A DNA stretch of 64,000 nt from Sulfuricurvum sp. (lineage in GTDB: Bacteria; Campylobacterota; Campylobacteria; Campylobacterales; Sulfurimonadaceae), in contig NZ_JAQTNN010000001.1 of assembly GCF_028713855.1 (NCBI RefSeq), forward strand, positions 1 through 64,000. Direction: 5' to 3'. The position numbers were made by a program, and so were the translations under genes. Each line of letters opens with the position of its first letter. Position 1 is the first letter of the stretch. The notes beneath the pieces were generated by a model. It saw only the letters and a list, made by a program, of their open reading frames with translations, did no database searches and was not told where the DNA came from. Below, in pieces: positions 21,255 through 28,065 of the stretch.

Positions 21255-21830
21255 ATGATAACGGTAAGTGCGATTAGTTCAGATACAATCGAGATCAAAG
21301 GGTCGAAATTTATCGCTCATCTCATGCCGATGTCAATGTATGCAGATGAGATGAAACGTTTGAAGGAACTTAATCCCAAAGCGGTTCATTGGGTAAGTGC
21401 ATACCGTTATCTGAATAAATTTGATCAGATCGTTGAATACAGTGGTGATGATGGTGAGCCTAAAGGGACATCGGGTAAACCAACATTATCAGTATTACAA
21501 GGGCATGAACTTATCAATGCTGCTATTATCACGGTACGTTATTTTGGCGGGACGAAGCTGGGCCCCGGCGGATTGGTACGTGCCTATGCAGAAGCGGCGA
21601 ATGCGGCGTACGCACAAGCAAAGTTCCTTCCCTATGAAAAATTATTTATCCAAAAAATCGAATGCGACTACTCGAGTGTCTCAATGGTTGAATATGAAAG
21701 CACTCAAAAAAATATCCGAATCCTCTCCAAAGAGTTCGGAGAGAAGGGGGCGATTTTTGAGATTGAGGGGACGGGGGAAAATAGTGAAGCCTTTTTTGCC
21801 GTTTTGGGACGCTCAATCCAAAAGCTCTAG
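21255..21830 (+). CDS. YigZ/IMPACT family protein
   Basis: Conserved protein of the UPF0029/IMPACT family. It has the hallmark ISSDTIEIKGSKFIAHL start, EYSGDDGEPKGTSGKP, and ITVRYFGGTKLGPGGLVRAYAEAA. It has 191 residues including a C-terminal DUF1949-like domain. Eukaryotic IMPACT inhibits Gcn2 activation; the bacterial function is not settled. AAGAAGGGG precedes the ATG. It ends exactly next to the stop of the convergent DUF3137 gene. Confidence 0.9.
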   Translation: MITVSAISSDTIEIKGSKFIAHLMPMSMYADEMKRLKELNPKAVHWVSAYRYLNKFDQIVEYSGDDGEPKGTSGKPTLSVLQGHELINAAIITVRYFGGTKLGPGGLVRAYAEAANAAYAQAKFLPYEKLFIQKIECDYSSVSMVEYESTQKNIRILSKEFGEKGAIFEIEGTGENSEAFFAVLGRSIQKL

Positions 21831-22796
21831 TTATTCTTTACTCCACAATTTCTCATTGAGTTTCAACTCTTCTATTAGTCCTATTGTATTTTGGAGGGTA
21901 TTTACATACTCCATTGCCTGTTTGTAGTCGAGTAGCGAGGTAAAGACAGCCGGTTCAAAGAGATCTTTCCCCGTCCCGATTCCTATATGGATATGGTTAT
22001 GGACGAATGAGATAAACAAGGGATGAGAAACTCGACGCTGAAAATCTAAAATCCGTTTCATCATTGAGTGGGAGAGGATATAGTGTGTTTCGATTTGGTC
22101 GCTTCCATAGACAACAAAATATTTTTCAAATTCAGGATCATCAAGGCGGATGAGATCATCACGGCTGAAATTGATCGATTGGAGCCATCCGCCGATAAGT
22201 GAGCCGAAATTCTTTTCCGCTTGGTCGGGGAGGATTACCGTTTTACTTTTGAAATTTTTATTGAATTCGGAAACTAAAAAAAGCCCCCGAAAGAGGGTAT
22301 GCCACTGAGTCCGTCCCTTCGAATCGCGGGTTTGATACTCGGCATGGACATCGGAAAATTCAAGCGGTACTCCATCGATGGAACCTTTAACATAATCGTT
22401 TCCGCTGTAGCGGTCTATGGAGTGCTGAAACAGATTGGAGCGTTCAAAAAGATATTGCGAAATCATAAAATCAGGGTTGTAAAGAAGATGGGGATCGATT
22501 GCACCGATAAGAGGTGTGATGACGCGGGCTTTAAAGTCTTTGGCGTATCCGCTGGTCATAAAACGGTAGGTGATTGAGGCAATAACGATGAATCCGATGA
22601 CGACGGCGATCATAAGAGGGTGAAGTAAACCGAAGTTTTTCCCCATCCACAATGCGGTAATACTAAATACTACAAGACCCATTCCTCCGTACCATTTGAG
22701 CTGAGAAACGATTCGTTTACGTGTTTCTTCGAGCTCATTGAGGGATGGATAGAGTTCTTTGTAATAAAAACCGGTGAGTTCTGAGGTCGATTTCAT
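21831..22796 (-). CDS. DUF3137-type membrane protein
   Basis: Two closely spaced membrane helices (about residues 34-52 and 57-75; GLVVFSITALWMG, MIAVVIGFIVIASITYRFM) are followed by a soluble domain of about 240 residues containing EFSDVHAEYQTRDSKGR and GGWLQSINFSRDDLIRLDDPEFEKYFVVYGSDQ, typical of DUF3137. Its function is unknown. It overlaps the upstream lemA by four bases (ATGA), and LemA and DUF3137 proteins are often paired. Confidence 0.8.
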   Translation of the reverse strand: MKSTSELTGFYYKELYPSLNELEETRKRIVSQLKWYGGMGLVVFSITALWMGKNFGLLHPLMIAVVIGFIVIASITYRFMTSGYAKDFKARVITPLIGAIDPHLLYNPDFMISQYLFERSNLFQHSIDRYSGNDYVKGSIDGVPLEFSDVHAEYQTRDSKGRTQWHTLFRGLFLVSEFNKNFKSKTVILPDQAEKNFGSLIGGWLQSINFSRDDLIRLDDPEFEKYFVVYGSDQIETHYILSHSMMKRILDFQRRVSHPLFISFVHNHIHIGIGTGKDLFEPAVFTSLLDYKQAMEYVNTLQNTIGLIEELKLNEKLWSKE

Positions 22797-23353
22797 CGAT
22801 TAAAAAGGGCATTAACATCTACATTTTGCCGCTCAGTAGCGGTGATTTCAAATACGGCACGACGTTGTAGATTCATCCATCCCGCTATGAGGTTGGTCGG
22901 GAACATTTCGATGGCATTGTTGAGATCGGTAACCGCTTGGTTGTAGGCACGGCGTGCGGCGGAAATTTGCTCTTCGATTTCGTTGAGGGAGCGCATCAGG
23001 TGCATGACATTTTCGTTGGCTTTTAGATCGGGATAGGCTTCCATCGCTACGGTGATCGATCCCAATGCGGCGGAGAGTTTGGCATCGAGGGCAATTTTTT
23101 GATCTTCACTGATCCCCGGTTTCATGGCTTGCGCGCGAAGTTCGGTTACTTTTTCCAATGTTGATTTTTCATGTTCCATATACTGTGAAACAGAGGCAAC
23201 AAGGTTAGGGATGAGGTCGAAGCGTTTTTTGAGTACCGCATCGACTCCGGCGAAAATATTATCGACCTGATTTTTTTTGCCGATAAGAGAGTTATACATT
23301 AAAATAGCGATTAAAACGACGACACCGAGAACGATTAGTAAAACACTCATCAT
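22793..23353 (-). CDS. lemA: LemA family protein
   Basis: Membrane-anchored coiled-coil protein of unknown precise role. One N-terminal helix (about residues 4-22), then YNSLIGKKNQVDNIFAGVDAVLKKRFDLIPNLV, the LemA signature, and a helical domain with AYPDLKANENVMHLMRSLNEIEEQISAARRAYN. The 186-residue length is typical. It is transcribed away from 23446, with DUF3137 next in the operon. Confidence 0.93.
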   Translation of the reverse strand: MMSVLLIVLGVVVLIAILMYNSLIGKKNQVDNIFAGVDAVLKKRFDLIPNLVASVSQYMEHEKSTLEKVTELRAQAMKPGISEDQKIALDAKLSAALGSITVAMEAYPDLKANENVMHLMRSLNEIEEQISAARRAYNQAVTDLNNAIEMFPTNLIAGWMNLQRRAVFEITATERQNVDVNALFNR

Positions 23354-23445
23354 ATTTCCTTTGGATGTAATCCTCTATTTTAAGGGAACTTTTCTAAAAA
23401 TAGGTTTATAGTATTTCAATTAAGTATGTTTAAAAGGAGGAAAGA

Positions 23446-23730
23446 ATGAGAGTCAATTCCTATCTTTTTCAAAGTCCCTATTCACAGCCTGTTCAAGTGG
23501 GACGTCCTGATCCGATGGCCAAAGAACAAAAGGTGGAACTTACTTCGCAAAATCCGGTGCAAGAGCTTAAATCGACCGTTCCTGAACAGGCAAAGATCAA
23601 ACCTACGCTAGATTCCGGAGTATCCATTAATATTACTGCGCTAGCGGGTAGTGAGGGGCAAAAAGCGGTGGATACCTTTAATAATGCAAATATAAAAGTT
23701 CAGGCACAAAGCACATATCAAAACAGTTAA
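23446..23730 (+). CDS. Small hydrophilic protein of unknown function
   Basis: I do not recognise a family. The 94 residues lack a signal peptide and membrane helices and are rich in Gln, Lys, Val and Ser (MRVNSYLFQSPYSQPVQVG...). A very strong AAGGAGG precedes the ATG, so it is probably well translated. It resembles short flagellar- or envelope-associated proteins only in composition. It may be cotranscribed with the next small gene 14 bases downstream. Confidence 0.6.
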   Translation: MRVNSYLFQSPYSQPVQVGRPDPMAKEQKVELTSQNPVQELKSTVPEQAKIKPTLDSGVSINITALAGSEGQKAVDTFNNANIKVQAQSTYQNS

Positions 23731-23744
23731 ATAATAGGATTTGA

Positions 23745-23945
23745 ATGAAAAAATATATTAGTGCGTTATTGTTTATATCATTAGTATTATGTGGAAGTGA
23801 ATTACCCAAAGAGGTAAAAAGTCATCAAAAGATTCAGAAACAAGTATTACAAGCGCCTCAAGCGATTAATATTAAATCCGTTAAGAAAAATGAAGAACAG
23901 ATAAAAAGAAAGTCGTATCCACGTGGGGTCATCGAAACGCATTAA
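23745..23945 (+). CDS. Small exported basic protein of unknown function
   Basis: A 66-residue protein with a clear N-terminal signal sequence (MKKYISALLFISLVLCGSE). The LVLC-GS region is lipobox-like, but the residue before Cys is Leu, so lipid attachment is uncertain. The remaining 45 residues are Lys/Gln-rich and probably periplasmic. AGGATTTGA precedes the ATG. It may form a two-gene unit with the 94-residue protein. Confidence 0.55.
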   Translation: MKKYISALLFISLVLCGSELPKEVKSHQKIQKQVLQAPQAINIKSVKKNEEQIKRKSYPRGVIETH

Positions 23946-24009
23946 GAGTTGGTGTTTGATCGTACAATAATTGCAATCTCTTTGGCACTGATAGCCAAAG
24001 GAATATGTT

Positions 24010-25005
24010 ATGAATCCTCAGAGTGCCAAACGATCTCTAGCCCATTTATGTGAACGTAAAGTTCCCGTTTTTTTGTGGGGCCCTCCTGGGATCGGTAAAT
24101 CCTCCATTGTTGCTCAAATTGCTCGTGAAGCTGGGATCGGTTTTATCGATCTGCGTCTTTCTCTTTTAGATCCTACCGACCTTCGCGGTATCCCATTTTT
24201 TAACGCTAAAAACGATACTGCCATTTGGGCACCACCGGCATTCTTACCGGATGGAAAACAAGAACGGGGAATACTGTTTCTTGATGAACTAAATACCGCT
24301 GCACCGATGGTTCAGGCTTCGGCTTATCAGCTGATTTTAGATCGCAAGATCGGTGAATATCATCTACCCGATGGATGGGCGATTGTTGCTGCCGGAAATC
24401 GTGAGAGTGACCGTGGTGTTGTTTTTCGAATGGCCGCTCCGTTGGCAAATCGGTTTGTCCATTTGGAAATGGAAGCAAACGTCGAGGATTGGAGAAACTG
24501 GGCGATTGGCTCAGGAATCGAGTCATCCATTATCGCTTATATCTCACACCGTCCCGATGCCCTGTTTGTCTTTAATTCTGAAAGCAGATCTTTTGCTACA
24601 CCGCGAACATGGCAGTATGTTCATGACATTATGGCCTCAAATCCTGAACCTGATTTAGTGATGGCGATGGTTTCAGGAGCAATCGGCGAGGAGTTAGCCG
24701 CGTCATATCTTGGATTTAGAATGGTTGCATCGCAGCTGCCTGATCTGGATGCGATACTAGATGGAACATGCTTTGATATACCGAGTGACCCTTCCGCCTT
24801 ACATATCCTCTGCACCGCACTCACAATGCGGATTAACGACTATACGGGGAGCAAAAAACTGAATAATCTCATCAGCTATTCACTAAAACTCCCCGGAGAG
24901 TTTGCGGTGATGATTATCCAAGATCTTCGTGCCCGTAAAATCGAACTCGATCATGTCGAGAGTTGGCCATTGTGGATGCGTCAATTTAATACATTGCTAC
25001 GATAA
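24010..25005 (+). CDS. MoxR-like AAA+ ATPase
   Basis: Chaperone-like ATPase of the MoxR/AAA_5 group. Walker A is WGPPGIGKSS, Walker B is ILFLDELNTA, and the sensor 1 region is IVAAGNRESDRG, followed by arginine-finger region MAAPLANRFVHLEM. It has 331 residues, cytoplasmic. It overlaps the VWA gene by one base (TAATG). MoxR-VWA pairs typically remodel or insert cofactors into partner proteins; the partner here is not evident. Confidence 0.9.
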   Translation: MNPQSAKRSLAHLCERKVPVFLWGPPGIGKSSIVAQIAREAGIGFIDLRLSLLDPTDLRGIPFFNAKNDTAIWAPPAFLPDGKQERGILFLDELNTAAPMVQASAYQLILDRKIGEYHLPDGWAIVAAGNRESDRGVVFRMAAPLANRFVHLEMEANVEDWRNWAIGSGIESSIIAYISHRPDALFVFNSESRSFATPRTWQYVHDIMASNPEPDLVMAMVSGAIGEELAASYLGFRMVASQLPDLDAILDGTCFDIPSDPSALHILCTALTMRINDYTGSKKLNNLISYSLKLPGEFAVMIIQDLRARKIELDHVESWPLWMRQFNTLLR

Positions 25006-26153
25006 TGTCACACGAACAACTGCTCCTCAAAGCAAAATCTCTTTTAACTGTCAAATATCCCTATTTCGGGATGCTCGCTTCGCGACTTAATTTTGAGCCT
25101 AGTGAGGGTGTTTCAGGATATGCCAGTAATGGAAAGCGGTTTATCTACAATGTCGCATTTTTAGAGCGTCGAAGTGTCGAGGAAGTGATGTTTATCCTCA
25201 CCAATGCCGTAATGCACCATGTCCTCTCTCATCAGCAGAGAAAACTAAATCGCAGAGGTCGGTTGTGGCAGTTAGCGACCGATTATGCTATCAATAACTT
25301 ACTCTTAAAAAGTGGTCTGCATATTCCTGTAGGGGCAAATTACAACAAAGAGTATGAGGAGATGTACGCCGAAGAGATCTATGATGCTTTGAAAAATGAT
25401 TTGAATCACGGGGAAGAGGATGCATTCGGTGAAAGTGGTGATAGTGTGCCGCAATCAGAATCTATCTCTCAAGACGCAGATGACTTGTCAGGCTTTGCCA
25501 ATATCGACGGGATAGCAGATGAGATGGATACCGCTGATGAGTCGCAGTGGCAATATGCAGCGTCGATCGCTCAGGAGGTGGCACAGCGCAAGGGGGCTAT
25601 GCCGCTAGGGTTAGAGAGACTTGGAAAAAAGGTAAAGCCTAGTGAGGTGGATTGGCGGTTTGAGCTCTATAACGCCGTTAATCGTCACATGCGTAATAAC
25701 TATGCCTTTATGCCTCCGAATAAAAAGCATATTCATCGCGGTATCGCCCTACCATCACTTACCAGCGATACCCTAAGTCTTTGTGTCGCGATCGATACCT
25801 CAGGTTCCATCGATGATCAACTTTTGGGAGCATTTATGGAGGAGTTTAAAACCATCATGCAAAATTTCCCCTCGCTCAAAATAGAGCTGATTATAGCCGA
25901 TGCCAAAGTACACGCTCATCATACGTTTCAAGGGGGAGAGCGAATGGATTTCAGGCTTAAAGGAGGAGGGGGAACGGACTATCGTCCAACCTTTGACTAC
26001 GTCGAAGCCAACTTGCCGATGACGACGATGTTGCTCTATTTTACTGATGGAGAAGGCTCATACCCGCGTATTCCGCCGAATTATGAAGTGTTATGGGCAT
26101 TATCACGAAAAGCAAAAGTTCCGTTTGGACGGGGATTAGTCATTTTCGATTAA
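25005..26153 (+). CDS. VWA-like protein with metallopeptidase-like N-domain (DUF2201 type)
   Basis: Partner of the adjacent MoxR ATPase. The N-terminal part resembles the DUF2201 putative metallopeptidase domain, but the region aligned to HExxH reads TNAVMHHVLSH, without the catalytic Glu. An acidic linker (about 135-180) precedes the C-terminal VWA-like domain with the MIDAS start DTSGS and a late LYFTDGEG. It has 382 residues. It ends the plus-strand run before the tRNA cluster. Confidence 0.85.
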   Translation: MSHEQLLLKAKSLLTVKYPYFGMLASRLNFEPSEGVSGYASNGKRFIYNVAFLERRSVEEVMFILTNAVMHHVLSHQQRKLNRRGRLWQLATDYAINNLLLKSGLHIPVGANYNKEYEEMYAEEIYDALKNDLNHGEEDAFGESGDSVPQSESISQDADDLSGFANIDGIADEMDTADESQWQYAASIAQEVAQRKGAMPLGLERLGKKVKPSEVDWRFELYNAVNRHMRNNYAFMPPNKKHIHRGIALPSLTSDTLSLCVAIDTSGSIDDQLLGAFMEEFKTIMQNFPSLKIELIIADAKVHAHHTFQGGERMDFRLKGGGGTDYRPTFDYVEANLPMTTMLLYFTDGEGSYPRIPPNYEVLWALSRKAKVPFGRGLVIFD

Positions 26154-26210
26154 GAGCATAAATTATTTAAGTGAATTTTGAATTGTTAAGAAAGAGTTAG
26201 AAGGTAAAGG

Positions 26211-26287
26211 TGGCGCAGCGGACGGGACTCGAACCCGCGACCTCCTGCGTGACAGGCAGGCATTCTAACCAACTGAACTACCGCTGC
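26211..26287 (-). tRNA. tRNA-Asp (GTC), copy 1
   Basis: Cloverleaf on the minus strand with acceptor stem GCAGCGG/CCGCTGC, anticodon loop containing GTC, T-loop GGTTCGAGTCC, discriminator G and encoded CCA. It is 77 bases including CCA. Identical in sequence to the copy at 26407-26483. Confidence 0.97.
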
Positions 26288-26299
26288 AACCTAAACGAA

Positions 26300-26375
26300 T
26301 GGTGGGAATTACAAGACTCGAACTTGTGACATCTACCTTGTAAGGGTAGCGCTCTACCAACTGAGCTAAACTCCC
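26300..26375 (-). tRNA. tRNA-Val (TAC), copy 1
   Basis: Minus-strand cloverleaf with acceptor GGGAGTT/AATTCCC, anticodon stem CTACC/GGTAG around a CTTACAA loop (anticodon TAC), discriminator A and encoded CCA. It is 76 bases and identical to the copy at 26496-26571. Confidence 0.97.
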
Positions 26376-26406
26376 GAGAGTTTTAAAAAAAAATCGAAAT
26401 AACATA

Positions 26407-26483
26407 TGGCGCAGCGGACGGGACTCGAACCCGCGACCTCCTGCGTGACAGGCAGGCATTCTAACCAACTGAACTACCGCTGC
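26407..26483 (-). tRNA. tRNA-Asp (GTC), copy 2
   Basis: Second identical tRNA-Asp gene with encoded CCA, 77 bases. With the following tRNA-Val it forms the second unit of a tandem Val-Asp duplication. The 12-base spacers inside the two units differ in sequence. Confidence 0.97.
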
Positions 26484-26495
26484 AGCCAAAAATTA

Positions 26496-26571
26496 TGGTG
26501 GGAATTACAAGACTCGAACTTGTGACATCTACCTTGTAAGGGTAGCGCTCTACCAACTGAGCTAAACTCCC
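26496..26571 (-). tRNA. tRNA-Val (TAC), copy 2
   Basis: Second identical tRNA-Val gene with encoded CCA, 76 bases, upstream of tRNA-Asp copy 2 in the direction of transcription. Confidence 0.97.
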
Positions 26572-26626
26572 AAATTAAGATGAAAATCATCTCATTTGTA
26601 AAATCAAATAACATTTTTGAAACAAG

Positions 26627-26702
26627 TGGCGACCCCTAAAGGATTTGAACCTCTGTTCCTACCATGAAGTGATAGTGTCCTTGGCCACTAGACGAAAGGG
26701 TC
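26627..26702 (-). tRNA. tRNA-Glu (TTC) with C33
   Basis: Minus-strand cloverleaf with acceptor GACCCTT/AGGGGTC (one T-G pair), T-stem AGAGG/CCTTT, discriminator G and encoded CCA; 76 bases. The anticodon arm reads CTATC-ACTTCAT-GGTAG, so the anticodon is TTC and position 33 is C instead of the near-universal U. Confidence 0.95.
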
Positions 26703-26718
26703 ACTGAAATCAACAATA

Positions 26719-26794
26719 TGGTGTCCCGTGATGGATTCGAACCATCGACCCCTTCATTAAAAGTGAAATGCTCTACCAGCTGAGCTAACGGGAC
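26719..26794 (-). tRNA. tRNA-Lys (TTT)
   Basis: Minus-strand cloverleaf with acceptor GTCCCGT/ACGGGAC, anticodon stem TTTCA/TGAAG around CTTTTAA (anticodon TTT), discriminator A and encoded CCA; 76 bases. It is the first gene of the tRNA cluster in the direction of transcription. Confidence 0.97.
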
Positions 26795-26875
26795 CTCTTC
26801 AACCATCGAAACTCGGTGATTGTGAGGGCGAAATTATAGGGGAAAGAACTCAGTTTGTCAAGGAAAAATGAACGA

Positions 26876-27967
26876 TTAACTAAAAAACAATTCTCGATCA
26901 ACATTGAGGAGCATTTTTACCGCCATGAGAACACTTTGTTCTTGGATGTAATTACGATCTCCCTCGAAATGAAATCGCTCGGTATGAACCGATGTTTTAG
27001 AGCGTGCACTGATATAAACCGTACCTACCGGCTTAGCGTCTGTTCCTCCGGTAGGCCCAGCAACACCGCTGATGGCTAAAGAAAAATCGGCATAGCTGAC
27101 GTTCATAGAACCTTCTGACATTTGGAGAACGACTTCTGCACTTACCGCTCCGTGGTCCTCGATAGAGTCATCATCGACGGCGAGCCAGTTCGCTTTTAGG
27201 GTATTGGAATAGGTGATAAGTGAACCCTCAAAAATATTGGATGCTCCGCTTTGGGAAGTAAAAAAGTGGGCTAAGGAACCTCCACTGCAGCTTTCGGCAA
27301 AGGAGAGCTTTTTATGATGGGAACTGAGCCGTTCGATGATAAATGCGGCAATATTCGTTGCACTGATTACTTTATGGTGCATAAGTCCGCGCGCGGAAGC
27401 GATGAACTGAGATAGGTTTCCGTGGCGGCGGGTATGAATACGGATTTTGAGCCACCCTTCAACGAGTTCACTAAATTCCAACTTTACATCGAAGTTCTGT
27501 GCTAACGGTTCGAGAAGGGTTTGGGCACTGAGAAGCTCTTCGTTAAAGAGGTGAATGGTTGCTTGACGTGATTCATCATCGATAAGAATCGGTGGAAGCG
27601 TTTTACCCTCTGTTGCCAAGATTACATTGATTTCAGAGCTGTTGTGACTCAGTAGATAGCTACCGTTTTCGAGGATACTGGCACGGGAGGGAATGAGCAT
27701 CTGTTCTTTTAGTATTTGGTTATCAGCAGTAACTGTACTAAGGAGTTTCCCGACAATAGTAAAGGTATTTTTGCTTGTGATAATGATGAGCTTGGATTCG
27801 CTTTTTAAAAGCCCTTCGAGGTGTAAAAAAAGTCCCTTATCCGATTCTTCGAAATAACTGATTGAATCAATGGAAGCGAGGCGGTTTTTGATACTACGGA
27901 GTATATAACGCTCGAATGCTTCATTCAAAATCAGTCGATTACCTACGAAAATAACATCACGTTTCAT
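26876..27967 (-). CDS. CinA-family protein with nicotinamide-nucleotide amidohydrolase domain
   Basis: The C-terminal half is a PncC/CinA domain (LSFAESCSGGSLAHFF, GSLITYSNTLKANWL, GAVSAEVVLQMSEG, AISGVAGPTGGTDAKPVGTVYIS) that deamidates nicotinamide mononucleotide in NAD salvage. The N-terminal half (about 190 residues) does not show the MoeA-like COG1058 motifs of classical CinA and is not recognised. I chose ATG 27967 (MKRDVIFVG) over a GTG at 28003 because of the GGGAAAA spacing; this gives 363 residues. It is divergent from ileS. Confidence 0.82.
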   Translation of the reverse strand: MKRDVIFVGNRLILNEAFERYILRSIKNRLASIDSISYFEESDKGLFLHLEGLLKSESKLIIITSKNTFTIVGKLLSTVTADNQILKEQMLIPSRASILENGSYLLSHNSSEINVILATEGKTLPPILIDDESRQATIHLFNEELLSAQTLLEPLAQNFDVKLEFSELVEGWLKIRIHTRRHGNLSQFIASARGLMHHKVISATNIAAFIIERLSSHHKKLSFAESCSGGSLAHFFTSQSGASNIFEGSLITYSNTLKANWLAVDDDSIEDHGAVSAEVVLQMSEGSMNVSYADFSLAISGVAGPTGGTDAKPVGTVYISARSKTSVHTERFHFEGDRNYIQEQSVLMAVKMLLNVDRELFFS

Positions 27968-28033
27968 GGTTTTCCCGAATATAAATTTGAGATAGTATAG
28001 CACAGTGACAGCAAAATTTAATCACCTGAGCGC

Positions 28034-28039
28034 TATAAT
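28034..28039 (+). promoter_or_regulatory. Probable -10 box of the ileS operon
   Basis: TATAAT within GAGCGCTATAATGC lies 26 bases before the ileS ATG, with AAGG in the short leader. No -35 is evident. The same GCTATAAT context occurs before the deacetylase gene, the aminotransferase gene and the GAF-domain gene. Confidence 0.5.
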
Positions 28040-28065
28040 GCACCACTTTTTATGTAAGGTAACAG

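Noticed and set aside
26211-26794. tRNA cluster as an integration site of a mobile element
   Set aside because: No integrase gene, no tRNA 3'-end direct repeat and no foreign genes beside it.
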